Notes: a model not told the origin generated them from the letters alone. Positions 48,720-57,763 are shown, counted from the stretch's first letter. The stretch: DNA of 64,000 bases from an uncultured Christensenellaceae bacterium (GCA_944380285.1 CALWGZ010000010.1:22098-86097), one strand, 5' to 3'. Numbers and translations are program-made.

Positions 48720-49000
48720 TCAAATTATTAAAAGTTGGCATAGAACCGATTAGATAAACGCAACCAAGTAGCTTTTTGTGTATAAGGTTACGATTACATC
48801 TCGCCCAACCGCGCTTGGGCGAGATACGATAACGCCCTCGTCGAATGACCGCGCTCTTCGACGAGGGCACTTTGCGCGGTCGTGAGCGGTGAGCGAGCGT
48901 GCCGCGTTGGAGGGTGAGTATTGAGAGGGAACCATTGCGCCTGCGTATATGAGGCGTAAGCCGATTGAGCAGAACTGCGCAATGGTGCCCTCTCAAAAAG
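48720..49000 (-). repeat. Family-1 multi-hairpin element, copy C
   Basis: Minus strand. P1 is ACCATTGCGC..GCGCAATGGT. P2 is CGCGG/CCGCG with the CGCTCGCTCACCGCTC loop. P3 is GCCCTCGTCGAA with TTCGACGAGGGC, loop GAGCGCGGTCA. P4 is ATCTCGCCCAA with TTGGGCGAGAT. It faces copies A and B. Apart from these elements, 48036-49080 holds no recognisable gene. Confidence 0.85.
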
Positions 49001-49081
49001 CGGAGCTTTGTTCGGTTGCCTAACAGTTTAATGCGCGTTTAAGTTTGGCGCTGTATAATTTCCTTCGTTACACGCGCGCCG

Positions 49082-49122
49082 TTGACAAGAGTATAAATTT
49101 GTGATACCTTGTAACATATAAT
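49082..49122 (+). promoter_or_regulatory. promoter region of the ABC exporter genes
   Basis: TTGACA (49082) followed after 17 bases by TACCTT, and a separate TATAAT at 49117-49122 with a weak -35. Either or both may be used. Confidence 0.45.
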
Positions 49123-49172
49123 AATGCGCGCGCTGCGCGAAAGCGGATAACAATTTTTCGGAGGCATAGTCG

Positions 49173-50906
49173 ATGAAAAAGACTATTGTCAAGTACTATA
49201 CAAAATATTGGCTGATGATCCTGCTGTCGACCGCATTCCTCGTCTGTCAGGCGTTGTGCGAGCTTCAGCTGCCGACCTATATGTCCGACATCATCACATC
49301 GGGCATAGCGGTGGGGGACATGGATCAAATTTGGTCGATCGGCATCAAGATGCTGGCGGTCGCGCTCGGCTGCGCGGTCTCGGCGATCTTGGTCGGCTAT
49401 TTTTCGTCCACGGTGGGCGCGGCGCTCGCGCGCGACCTGCGCTATGACGTGTTCGCAAAGGTGGGCAGTTTTTCGAGCGCGGAATTCGACAAGTTTTCGC
49501 AATCTTCGTTGATCACGCGCGGCACCAACGACATCACGCAGATCCAGATCTTTTCCATCATGTTTTTGCGCCTCGTGATGTTCGCGCCCGTCATGGGCAT
49601 CGGCGGCATCATCAAGGCGGTGCGGTTCAGCCGCGGCATGTCGGGATTGGTCATCGTCGTCGCTGTCGCTGTCGCGGTGCTTTTGGTCGCGATCATCGTG
49701 ATGATCGCGACGGTGCTGCCCAAGTTCAAGCAAATGCAGACCAAGATCGACCGCGTCAACCAAGTCGCGCAGGACGAACTTGCCGGACTTATGGTCATCC
49801 GCGCGTTCAACACCCAAGCGCATGAAGAAAAGCGCTTTGAGGACGCCAACAAGGACCTGACCAGGACATCGCTGTTTGCGTACAGGGTGATGGCGATCCT
49901 CAACCCGGCGATCACGATGGTGATGTTCGGCGTCAGCATCGCGGTCGTATGGATCGCGGCGGTCAGCGCAAAGGACATCTCCGAGGTCGGCAACATGATC
50001 GCGTTCATTCAATACGCGATGCAGATCATCATGTCCTTTATGATGCTGTCGATGGCGTTCGTATTGATGCCGAGGGCGGCGGTGTCGGCGGAGCGCGTCG
50101 CGGACGTGCTCGACACGCCGGCGTCTGTCGTCACTCCGGAGCACCCCATCGACGCAAACGTGGACGGCGACATCGTGTTCGACGACGTCGCGTACAGCTA
50201 CGGCGGCGACGCCGAGGCGGTGCGCCACATCTCGTTCACCGCGAAGAAGGGCGAGACGACCGCGATCATCGGTTCGACGGGTTCGGGCAAGTCGACCATC
50301 GTCAATTTGATACCGCGCATGGCAGACGCAACCGCGGGCAAAGTGACGATCGGCGGCGTCGACGTCAGGGACTTTGACCTCAAAAAATTACGTGCCGGTG
50401 TCGGTTTTGTGCCGCAAAAGAACATTCTCTTCTCGGGCACGATCGAGTCCAACATCAAGTATTCGGACGAGGATATGCCGGACGAGAGGATGGAGCGCGC
50501 GGCGGAGATCGCGCAGGCAACAGAGTTCGTCGCGTCCAAAGAGGACGGCTACAAGAGCGAGATCGCGCAGGGCGGCGACAACGTCTCGGGCGGTCAAAAA
50601 CAGCGTATCGCGATCGCGCGCGCCCTTGCCAAGGAGTGCCCGATCTACGTCTTTGACGACAGCTTCAGCGCGCTCGACTTCAAGACGGACGCGGCGCTTC
50701 GTCAGGCGCTCAAAGACAAGCTGTCCGGCGCGACGATCGTCATCGTCGCTCAGCGCGTGGGCACGATCAAGAACGCGGACAACATCATCGTCCTCGACGA
50801 CGGCGAGATCGTCGGGCAGGGCACGCACGAGCAGCTGCTCGCGTCTTGCCCGGTCTATCTGGACATTGCCAAGTCGCAATTGTCCGAGGAGGAGCTGGGC
50901 TTATGA
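49173..50906 (+). CDS. ABC exporter half-transporter (degenerate-site subunit)
   Basis: A 577-residue type IV ABC exporter with six helices (residues ~15-310) and an ATPase domain. Walker A is GSTGSGKSTIVNLIP and the signature VSGGQKQRIAIAR is canonical. Walker B reads YVFDDSFSALD, with Asp in place of the catalytic Glu. That is typical of one half of heterodimeric exporters of the BmrC/BmrD or TM287/288 type. It overlaps its partner by four bases. Export of drugs, lipids or peptides is inferred; the substrate is unknown. Confidence 0.9.
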   Translation: MKKTIVKYYTKYWLMILLSTAFLVCQALCELQLPTYMSDIITSGIAVGDMDQIWSIGIKMLAVALGCAVSAILVGYFSSTVGAALARDLRYDVFAKVGSFSSAEFDKFSQSSLITRGTNDITQIQIFSIMFLRLVMFAPVMGIGGIIKAVRFSRGMSGLVIVVAVAVAVLLVAIIVMIATVLPKFKQMQTKIDRVNQVAQDELAGLMVIRAFNTQAHEEKRFEDANKDLTRTSLFAYRVMAILNPAITMVMFGVSIAVVWIAAVSAKDISEVGNMIAFIQYAMQIIMSFMMLSMAFVLMPRAAVSAERVADVLDTPASVVTPEHPIDANVDGDIVFDDVAYSYGGDAEAVRHISFTAKKGETTAIIGSTGSGKSTIVNLIPRMADATAGKVTIGGVDVRDFDLKKLRAGVGFVPQKNILFSGTIESNIKYSDEDMPDERMERAAEIAQATEFVASKEDGYKSEIAQGGDNVSGGQKQRIAIARALAKECPIYVFDDSFSALDFKTDAALRQALKDKLSGATIVIVAQRVGTIKNADNIIVLDDGEIVGQGTHEQLLASCPVYLDIAKSQLSEEELGL

Positions 50907-53023
50907 GCGCTAAGATGAATGTACGCCGCCATCGCATGGGCGGACCCGGAGGCGGACCGCACGGCATGATGCCCGGCGAAAAGGCAAAGGATTTCAAGGG
51001 GACGCTCGCCAAGACGTTCCGCTATATGCGCCGCGACGTCGTGACGATCGTGATCGCGTTCGTATTGGCGATCTCAAGCGTCATCTTGACGTTGACCGTG
51101 CCCGACATCCTCGGCACGGCGACGGACGAGCTGCTCGGCGGCGCGATGCAAAAGACCTACTACAATGCGGCGATAGAGATCCAAGACTCGATACCCGAAC
51201 TCGATCCGTCGATCATAGAGCTGATGGGCGACAAGACGCTCGGCGAGCTTGCCGACGCGGACGTGATCCCGTCCGAGACCGTGACGGACGAGATGCGCGC
51301 GGTCACCGTCGCGCAATTGTACGCGGCGAAGGACGCGACGACGGTCGGCGAGTTCTTCACGGCTTTGGGGATGCAGGACAAGTTTTCGGTCGCGGAGAGC
51401 TACCGCGACAGGGTGCTCGGCACGTCTTTGACGGACGCGGCGCCGGGCATAGATTCGGGCAAGATCATCGACATCTTGGTCAAGATCATCATCCTTGTCG
51501 CGACGTCGGCGATCGTCGGCTACATTCAGGGATTTTTGCTTGCGGGTGTCGCTCAACGCGTGTCTTACCGCTTCCGCGACGACATCAATCGCAAGATAGA
51601 CAAGCTGCCGCTCAAGTTCTTTGACACGACGACCAACGGCGAGGTGATGAGCTTCATCACCAACGACGTGGACGCGATCTCGACCGCGCTCAACCAAAGC
51701 CTTTCGCAGTCGGTCACCGCGGTGACGACGATCGTCGGCGTATTGGTGATGATGTTCAAGATCAGCTGGGTGCTGACCCTTGTCGCGCTCGTGATGGTGC
51801 CGGTGTCGCTGGTGATAGTCATGCTCATCGTCAAGCGGTCGCAAAAGTTCTACCTGATGCAGCAGGAGTACCTCGGGCACGTCAACGGCCACATCGAGGA
51901 GACGTTCGCAGGGCACAACGTCGTCAGTCTGTTCAACGGCGAGGAGCGCACGCTCGAGGAGTTCAAGGCGTTCAACGACAAGTTGTACATCTCGGCGCGC
52001 AACTCGCAATTCTTCTCGGGCATGATGATGCCGCTCATGGGCTTTGTCGGCAACCTCAACTATGTGATCTGCTGCGTGCTCGGCGGCGTGATGGTCATCA
52101 ACGGATTCGGCGGTTTGACGGTGGGCAACATTCAGTCGTTTATTCAATATTTCCGCCAATTCAACCAGCCGATCAACCAGATGTCGAGCATCGCCAACAC
52201 CTTCCAGTCGACGGTCGCTGCGGCGGAGCGCATCTTCGGCTTCCTCGAACAGCCCGAAGAGGAGGAGACGGGCTCTCTCGCGCCCGAGGACGTCAAGGGC
52301 GAAGTTTCGTTCGAGCACGTCAAGTTCGGCTACGATCCCGAAAAGATCATCATTCACGACTTCAGCTGCGACGTCAAGCCGGGGCAGAGGGTCGCGATCG
52401 TCGGACCGACAGGCGCGGGCAAGACGACCATCGTCAAACTGCTTATGCGCTTTTACGAAATCGGCGGCGGAAGCATCTCGCTCGACGGCGCGGACATCAC
52501 CGAATACACGCGCGAGGCGCTGCGCGAGCACATCGGCATGGTGCTTCAAGACACATGGCTGTTCAGCGGCACGATCCGCGACAACATCCGCTACGGCAAA
52601 CTTGACGCGACCGACGAAGAGGTCGAACGCGCGGCAAAGATCGCCTGCGCCGACCACTTCATACGCACGCTGCCGGACGGCTACGACTTCGTCATCAACT
52701 CGGATGCGGACAACATCTCGCAGGGGCAAAAGCAGCTTTTGACGATCGCGCGCGCCGTGCTCGCCGACCCCAAAGTGCTCATCCTCGACGAGGCGACGTC
52801 GTCCGTCGACACTCGCACAGAGGTGCTCATCCAAAAGGCGATGGACGCGCTCATGCAGGGCAGGACCAGCTTTATCATCGCTCACCGTCTTTCGACGATC
52901 AAAAACGCCGACCGCATCCTCGTGCTGCGTGACGGCGACGTGGTCGAGCAGGGCAGCCACGAAGAGCTGCTGGCGCGGAACGGGTTCTATGCCTCTTTGT
53001 ATAATTCGCAGTTCGAGGGTTGA
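50903..53023 (+). CDS. ABC exporter half-transporter (catalytic subunit)
   Basis: A 706-residue partner of the preceding gene. The N-terminal ~45 residues are basic and Gly/Met-rich, then membrane helices follow. A long extracytoplasmic insert lies between helices 1 and 2 (about residues 75-195), as seen in heterodimer partners. Walker A is GPTGAGKTTIVKLL, the signature ISQGQKQLLTIAR, and Walker B ILDEATSSVD has the catalytic Glu. The ATG at 50903 overlaps the previous stop (ATGA). The stop TGA is the first codon of a repeat element (TTGACCGC). Confidence 0.92.
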   Translation: MSAKMNVRRHRMGGPGGGPHGMMPGEKAKDFKGTLAKTFRYMRRDVVTIVIAFVLAISSVILTLTVPDILGTATDELLGGAMQKTYYNAAIEIQDSIPELDPSIIELMGDKTLGELADADVIPSETVTDEMRAVTVAQLYAAKDATTVGEFFTALGMQDKFSVAESYRDRVLGTSLTDAAPGIDSGKIIDILVKIIILVATSAIVGYIQGFLLAGVAQRVSYRFRDDINRKIDKLPLKFFDTTTNGEVMSFITNDVDAISTALNQSLSQSVTAVTTIVGVLVMMFKISWVLTLVALVMVPVSLVIVMLIVKRSQKFYLMQQEYLGHVNGHIEETFAGHNVVSLFNGEERTLEEFKAFNDKLYISARNSQFFSGMMMPLMGFVGNLNYVICCVLGGVMVINGFGGLTVGNIQSFIQYFRQFNQPINQMSSIANTFQSTVAAAERIFGFLEQPEEEETGSLAPEDVKGEVSFEHVKFGYDPEKIIIHDFSCDVKPGQRVAIVGPTGAGKTTIVKLLMRFYEIGGGSISLDGADITEYTREALREHIGMVLQDTWLFSGTIRDNIRYGKLDATDEEVERAAKIACADHFIRTLPDGYDFVINSDADNISQGQKQLLTIARAVLADPKVLILDEATSSVDTRTEVLIQKAMDALMQGRTSFIIAHRLSTIKNADRILVLRDGDVVEQGSHEELLARNGFYASLYNSQFEG

Positions 53024-53300
53024 CCGCTTCGCTCTTTAAGGGGGCACCATTTTGCTTATCGCTTGAATCAAAGGCGCACCGAAAGGCGCGCCTTTTTCAT
53101 ACAAGCGGCAAAATGGTTCCCCCTCAATACTCCCCCTCCGACAGGGGACTTGTTCGCTCCGCTCACGCCCCTGCAAGGGGCGGCTGTCAAAGAGCGCGGT
53201 CATTTGACAGCCGCATGATTGAGTCGCGCGGGAAGCGCGGTTCCGCGCGACGCGAAGCGCAACCCTGTCAATAAATTGTTTCTTTACGTTTTGACTTTTA
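53021..53300 (+). repeat. Family-1 multi-hairpin element, copy D
   Basis: It starts TGACCGCTTCGCTCTTTAAG, whose TGA is the ABC gene stop. P1 GGGGCACCATTTTG pairs with CAAAATGGTTCCCC around a terminator-like hairpin at 53070-53097. P2 is CAGGGG/CCCCTG. P3 is GGCTGTCAAA with TTTGACAGCC, loop GAGCGCGGTCA. P4 is GTCGCGCGGGAA with TTCCGCGCGAC, loop GCGCGG. Confidence 0.88.
53070..53097 (+). terminator. terminator-like hairpin within copy D
   Basis: AAAGGCGC, short loop, GCGCCTTTTT; it probably ends the ABC exporter transcript. Confidence 0.65.
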
Positions 53301-53518
53301 ATATGCAGATAACGCATAGATGTCCAACCATGCTGCCTCCACGAGGCCGCAAATCTACGCCACTCTCCGCGGTCAATTTGAGGAGAGGGTTTAGATATTG
53401 AAGTGCGCAAGCTTGCGCTTTTGCATGATAGCAACATAACCTTATCAACAAAAAGCAACTTTGCGTTTTGACTATTTAATGCGGATAAATCGTAGATGTC
53501 CGACTATGCTGCCTCCAC
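53288..53518 (+). repeat. two copies of a GTTTTGACT...CTGCCTCCAC repeat
   Basis: Copies at 53288-53342 and 53464-53518 share GTTTTGACT, an ATGC(A/G)GATAA segment, TAGATGTCC and ATGCTGCCTCCAC. Related tails occur after family-1 copies A (48345) and B (48588). Between the two copies is a CGCAAGCTTGCG palindrome. No gene is seen in 53301-53580. Confidence 0.75.
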
Positions 53519-53584
53519 TGTGCCGCGAATAGAGAACTTTTGAAAACAAGGAAGCGCACCGTGACGGCGCGCTTTCGATCGATC

Positions 53585-53645
53585 ATTGGGCATTATGCAT
53601 TTCGCATTGAGCATTATGCATTGTGCATTTCGCATTGCACATTAT
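53585..53645. repeat. short GCATT tandem repeats
   Basis: About ten degenerate copies of GCATTNN(T/G) fill the end of the intergenic region, just after the stop of the minus-strand membrane gene. Confidence 0.7.
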
Positions 53646-54181
53646 TCCGCTTTCTTTTTCCCTTTCAGTACCTTTAAGATGTCGATCTCTTTTACGGTGC
53701 AATAGGTGGACAAGATCGGCACGGCGAGGAAGACAATGCTCATTAGGATGCCGAGGCAATAGATGAGGTATTGCACGCCGCCTTCGCCGAGGAAGATCTG
53801 GAACGCGATCACGATGTCGCCGACCATGCTGTCGAGGAATTCGGGCATCGACGCGCCTGCTGCGACGGGGATCATGAGTATGAACGCGAGGAGCAGCGGC
53901 ACCGTCATCACCGTGCTGTATGCGCAGACGGCGATGGAAAAGACGTTTTTGACCTTGCCCTTGAACGTGCCTGCGGCGGCGGACATCAGCATTATGCCGC
54001 ACGCCATCGTCGCGATGACGACGACATAGTTGAGCACGAGGTTGGGGAACGCGTCGAAGTATTTGAGCCCGACGTCGGTGCCGAGCGTCTGCAACAGCGA
54101 GAGAATGCCCCAAATGTTGAGTCCCGCCGCGACGACGATCATCACGGCTTGAATGAGTTTTTTGCGAGTTTCCTTTTGCAT
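53642..54181 (-). CDS. Membrane protein of unknown function
   Basis: A 179-residue protein with about five hydrophobic helices (near 9-30, 47-70, 78-105, 118-140 and 145-165). It has a lysine-rich C-terminus (KVLKGKKKAE) and few charged residues between helices. AAGGAGGAACCGAC precedes the ATG on the minus strand. It has no recognisable motif and is not co-directional with its neighbours. Confidence 0.65.
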   Translation of the reverse strand: MQKETRKKLIQAVMIVVAAGLNIWGILSLLQTLGTDVGLKYFDAFPNLVLNYVVVIATMACGIMLMSAAAGTFKGKVKNVFSIAVCAYSTVMTVPLLLAFILMIPVAAGASMPEFLDSMVGDIVIAFQIFLGEGGVQYLIYCLGILMSIVFLAVPILSTYCTVKEIDILKVLKGKKKAE

Positions 54182-54312
54182 GTCGGTTCCTCCTTGGCAA
54201 ATTTAATTATAAATGACTTTGGACGTCTCGTCAACCCTCTTGCGGCGGATATGCGCCCCGATCGGCGATGATACACAAATGCATACGTCGGTGCGAAATA
54301 TCTTCGAACGCT

Positions 54313-54340
54313 TTGCATATCTGCGCCGTTTTGCTATAAT
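54313..54340 (+). promoter_or_regulatory. promoter of the YhcH-type gene
   Basis: TTGCAT, 16 bases, TATAAT preceded by TGC; the ATG is 17 bases further. Confidence 0.6.
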
Positions 54341-54356
54341 AGTCAAGGAGGCAGTT

Positions 54357-54797
54357 ATGATCTATTGCGACGGCAAGGGCAAAGCATATTCGGACGCAGA
54401 CAGGCGCATAGCGCTGTGTTTGGCGAGGGCGGCGGCGATGGACGCCGACACTCCGGACGGCAGGTACGACATCGAGGACGGGCTTTACGTCAACGTGATG
54501 ACCTATTCGCCGCGTTCCGCCGAGGGCGCGACGTTCGAGACGCACCGCAAGTGGGCGGACTTGCAATACATCTTGTCGGGTAGCGAATTTATGGGCGTGC
54601 CCGACGCGGCGAACGCGCGCGAGGTCGAGCCGTACGACGAGGGCAGGGACATCGCGATCTCATCCGCGCCGCTCGCTCTGCTGCCGATGAGGGAACGCGG
54701 TTGGGCGCTGTTTTTGCCGGGAGAGGGGCATGCGCCGAGCATCTCGGACGGCAAGTGCGGCAGTGTCAAAAAGGCGGTCTTCAAATTGAGGATATGA
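54357..54797 (+). CDS. YhcH/YjgK/YiaL family protein
   Basis: A 146-residue cupin-like (DUF386) protein. Relatives include EbgC and YhcH, which act on or bind sugars, for example as anomerases in sialic-acid or galactoside pathways. FETHRKWADLQYILSGSE is the conserved motif with the metal-binding His/Asp region, and LFLPGEGHAPSI is the second. The start at 54357 follows AAGGAGGCAGTT; in-frame codons further upstream have no site. It stands alone, so the sugar is unknown. Confidence 0.85.
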   Translation: MIYCDGKGKAYSDADRRIALCLARAAAMDADTPDGRYDIEDGLYVNVMTYSPRSAEGATFETHRKWADLQYILSGSEFMGVPDAANAREVEPYDEGRDIAISSAPLALLPMRERGWALFLPGEGHAPSISDGKCGSVKKAVFKLRI

Positions 54798-54878
54798 CGC
54801 GAGGTCTCGTCCGTCGCTCAAAACATTGACATCAAAAGTCGCCCTAGCGCGTTGCGCATACGGGCGAAAGGGGAGAAA

Positions 54879-55703
54879 ATGAAATATTGGTGGTATGCGG
54901 TCATACTTTTGGTGCTTGCGGTCGTGCTGACCGTCTTGGCGATCAAGCTGAGCAAGCGTCCCAAACTTTCGTACATCATTTCGATGACCCTGTCTTGCGT
55001 TTTCTTGACTTACAAGAGCATTGAGTTCATCTACTACCGCATCATAGACTATCCCGAATATCCTGTCGAGTATTCGCAATTTGCCTACTTCATGATGGGC
55101 GTGACGATGGCGACGGGCTTCAAAAAGACGCGCTTTTTGGCGGCGTTTTCGAGTTTGACGGGCGCGCTCGGCTACATAATCGCCGGCTCGATCTCGCCCG
55201 ACAGCATGGTGACGACGATGTCGTCGACCTACTATGTCGTGTTCGCGGTCATTCAGCACGAGTTGTTGCTCTTCCTCGGCTTGACGATGATGTTCAACGT
55301 CGAGAGGTATCGCTACCGCGACCTTTGGATCCCGGTCGTCGGCTCGCTGCTGTTCATAGGCTACTCGCTTTTGGTCTACTATCACTACATCTATCCCGAC
55401 TATCTCAACGTCGAAAAGATCGTCATCGTCAAGATCGTCATGGGCACGGTGATAGGCTTTGTGATAGGGGAAGAGAACCTCACGCCGGCGATACAGGCGG
55501 TGACATCGGTCGCGGTGATCTTGCTCGTCGTCGGGTGCATGTTCTTGTTGTGCCGGCTCAACAACAAGGTTTTCGACCGCAAAGAAAAGCGCATGGCGCA
55601 ATTGGGCGAGACGATGCCCACATTCGATTACGGGCTCATCTATCTGTTCAAAAAACTTTGGGCAAAGCGTAAGGCCGTCAAAGAGACAAAAGGAGAAAAT
55701 TGA
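54879..55703 (+). CDS. Polytopic membrane protein, paralog 1 of a tandem pair
   Basis: A 274-residue protein with about seven predicted helices. Conserved with its neighbour are MxYWW at the start, a YP(V)E(Y/F)S segment, SPDSMVT, SSTYYVV, AVIQHELL, LLVYYHYIYPD and GEENLTPAIQ. The YPVEYS, GALGY..SPDS and IQHE order loosely recalls TMEM164/YwaF proteins, a weak resemblance only. The start 54879 follows GGGGAGAAA. The stop overlaps the start of the paralog (TGATG). Confidence 0.7.
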   Translation: MKYWWYAVILLVLAVVLTVLAIKLSKRPKLSYIISMTLSCVFLTYKSIEFIYYRIIDYPEYPVEYSQFAYFMMGVTMATGFKKTRFLAAFSSLTGALGYIIAGSISPDSMVTTMSSTYYVVFAVIQHELLLFLGLTMMFNVERYRYRDLWIPVVGSLLFIGYSLLVYYHYIYPDYLNVEKIVIVKIVMGTVIGFVIGEENLTPAIQAVTSVAVILLVVGCMFLLCRLNNKVFDRKEKRMAQLGETMPTFDYGLIYLFKKLWAKRKAVKETKGEN

Positions 55704-56527
55704 TGCAATATTGGTGGTTTTCGGTTTTGGTTGCGGCAATCGCCGTCGGGCTTGTCGCTTTGGTCGTATGGCTGCATAGGCATCTGCGCGCGTCCTACAT
55801 CGTCGCGATGTGCGTCGGCACGGTGTTGATCCTCTACAAGACGTGCGAATTCAGCTACTATCGCGCGATAGGTCATCCCGAATACCCGGTCGAATTTTCG
55901 CACATTTCCTACTTCATTATCGGCGCGACGATGCTCACCGGGGTCAAGAAGATGCGCTTTTTCGCTGCGTTTTGCGGCTCGGCGGGCGGCATAGGCTACC
56001 TGATCGCGACGATACTTTCCCCTGACAGCATGGTCACCGAGATGTCGTCTACATATTATGTCGTGATGGCGGTCATACAGCACGAATTGCTGTTCTTTGT
56101 GGGCTTGCTGTTGATGTTTGACGTACAGCGTCACAGCTACCGCGACATATGGGTGCCGATCGTCGGCACGGTCGCGATCGTCGGCTTTTCGCTGCTGGTC
56201 TACTATCACTACATCTATCCCGACTTCATCGACGTCGAAAAGATCGTCATCATCAAGATCATCAAGGGCACGATCATCGGCTATGTCATCGGCGAAGAGA
56301 ATTTGACGCCGGCGATACAGGTCGTGACGTCGATAGGCGTCGCCGTCCTCGTGGTCGCGGTGATGATGCTGTTCCTGTGGCTCAACAACAAGATGTTCGA
56401 CAAGGCGGAGCGGCTCGCCGCCGAAAGGGGAACGACGCTTCCGACGAACGACGACCTCGGCATCATCCCTTGGGTCAAGAAGGCTGTTGCAAAACGCAAG
56501 GCGAAAAAGTCGGGCGGATCGCAGTGA
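55703..56527 (+). CDS. Polytopic membrane protein, paralog 2 of a tandem pair
   Basis: A 274-residue protein that matches its upstream neighbour along the full length and has the same helix pattern. A conserved His-Glu pair (VIQHELLF) and the YYHYIYPDF motif are candidates for a functional site. AAAGGAGAAAATTG precedes the ATG, which overlaps the previous stop. Equal length and coupling suggest a heterodimer formed after duplication (inference). Function is unknown. A strong terminator follows. Confidence 0.7.
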   Translation: MQYWWFSVLVAAIAVGLVALVVWLHRHLRASYIVAMCVGTVLILYKTCEFSYYRAIGHPEYPVEFSHISYFIIGATMLTGVKKMRFFAAFCGSAGGIGYLIATILSPDSMVTEMSSTYYVVMAVIQHELLFFVGLLLMFDVQRHSYRDIWVPIVGTVAIVGFSLLVYYHYIYPDFIDVEKIVIIKIIKGTIIGYVIGEENLTPAIQVVTSIGVAVLVVAVMMLFLWLNNKMFDKAERLAAERGTTLPTNDDLGIIPWVKKAVAKRKAKKSGGSQ

Positions 56528-56560
56528 GCTTGCGCTGATAGGTTTACATCTCAAACGATC

Positions 56561-56582
56561 GGCGCCCTTCGGGGCGCCTTTT
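56561..56582 (+). terminator. terminator of the membrane-protein pair
   Basis: GGCGCCC, loop TTCG, GGGCGCC, TTTT. Confidence 0.92.
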
Positions 56583-56615
56583 CATTGCGGAGGAGGGAGA
56601 GCGCTTTCGGACGTA

Positions 56616-56900
56616 TTTTCATTTCGCAAAAACGAAAAATTTCGATTTTTGCGAAACGACTTTTTGCGCATTGTCATCATTGCCCTCAAAAACATCAAGT
56701 AACATAAGGCTTTTTCGCCAATTCCGACAAAATATTTTTCATTTCGCAAAAACACAAAAATTCGATTTTTGCGAAACGGCTTTTTGCGCATTGTCATCAT
56801 CGCCGTCAAAACATCAAGTAACATAAGGCTTTTTCGCCAATTCAAGCAAAAAAATTTTCATTTCGCAAAAACGCAAAATTTCGATTTTTGCGAAACGAAA
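56616..56900. repeat. ~120-base tandem repeat with a conserved hairpin
   Basis: A hairpin TTTCGCAAAAA..TTTTTGCGAAA recurs at 56622, 56742 and 56861 (spacing 120 and 119). Between the hairpins, TTTTTGCGCATTGTCATCAT and CATCAAGTAACATAAGGC are repeated. Loop bases differ between copies while stems are kept. No gene is called in 56583-56916. Confidence 0.9.
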
Positions 56901-56916
56901 ATGCTAAAAGAGCAAT

Positions 56917-56943
56917 AAAAAACGCGGCGCGCCGCAATTTTTT
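56917..56943 (-). terminator. terminator of the rnf operon
   Basis: A GCGGCGCGCCGC palindrome is flanked by A and T runs, directly after the rnfB stop on the minus strand. Confidence 0.8.
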
Positions 56944-56947
56944 ATTT

Positions 56948-57763
56948 TCACATCGTCTTGATGACGTGACGCGGGCACTTTTCCAGGCACTTCATGCATC
57001 CGGTGCATTTGGAGTAGTCGAACACCGGCAGGTTGTCCTTCATCGTGATCGCGCCGCTAGGGCAGGTGCGCGCGCACAGTCCGCAGCCTATGCAGCCCTG
57101 TTTGCAGAACGCCATCGTCTCCTTGCCCTTGCAATTGGTCGAGCAGGCGCAATAGACCTTCGCCTTTGCCGGGACGCGCTCGATGACGCCGCGAGGGCAG
57201 ACGCGCATGCACGCGCCGCACGAGATGCACACCGTCTTGTCTATGACGGCGACGCCGTCCTTGATCTTGATCGCGTCGACGGGGCAGACCTCGGCGCAGC
57301 TCCCTCCGCCCAGGCAAGCGGTCTTGCACAGCTTGACGCCGCCCAGGTATTGGTTGAGGTAGGCGCAGCCGTCGTTGCCGACGTACATGTATCTGTCCTC
57401 GGCGTTGACGCCGCCCGAGCACATCGCGACCGCGACGGTCGGTTCGGCGGCGGAGAACTCGATGCCGATCAACTTGGCGATCTCCTTCTTTTCCTCATCC
57501 GAGGTGACCTTGCAGTCGTCCAGCGTGGCTTTGCCGCATGCAAGGCATTGCGCGAAGCCCTCGCAGCCGGTATGGCCGCATCCGCCGCAATTTGCGCCGG
57601 CGAGGTGTTCGAGGATCTTGACGACCTTTTCGTCCTCTTTGATATGGCACACTTTGGTGACGATCAGGATGAGCACGGCGAACAGCACCGCGAGCGCGGC
57701 GATGATGCCCAGCACCAGCCCGACCTTATCCCATTGAACGGAAGCACAAACGATCATTTGCAT
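56948..57763 (-). CDS. rnfB: Rnf complex subunit RnfB
   Basis: A 271-residue electron-input subunit of the ferredoxin:NAD+ oxidoreductase. An N-terminal membrane helix (about 8-32) is followed by the 4Fe-4S motif ANCGGCGHTGCEGFAQCL. Four ferredoxin-type CxxCxxC clusters then follow (for example CISCGACMRVCP, CIGCGLCARTCP, CTGCMKCLEKCP). It takes electrons from ferredoxin at the cytoplasmic face. It is the last gene of the operon, as in clostridial rnfCDGEAB. Confidence 0.95.
   Translation of the reverse strand: MQMIVCASVQWDKVGLVLGIIAALAVLFAVLILIVTKVCHIKEDEKVVKILEHLAGANCGGCGHTGCEGFAQCLACGKATLDDCKVTSDEEKKEIAKLIGIEFSAAEPTVAVAMCSGGVNAEDRYMYVGNDGCAYLNQYLGGVKLCKTACLGGGSCAEVCPVDAIKIKDGVAVIDKTVCISCGACMRVCPRGVIERVPAKAKVYCACSTNCKGKETMAFCKQGCIGCGLCARTCPSGAITMKDNLPVFDYSKCTGCMKCLEKCPRHVIKTM

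Noticed and set aside
49140..49158. A GCGGATAACAATTT word identical to part of the E. coli lac operator, before the ABC exporter genes.
   Set aside because: No LacI-family gene is near and only half of the operator symmetry is present. It lies in normal upstream sequence, so it is taken as chance and not as vector contamination.
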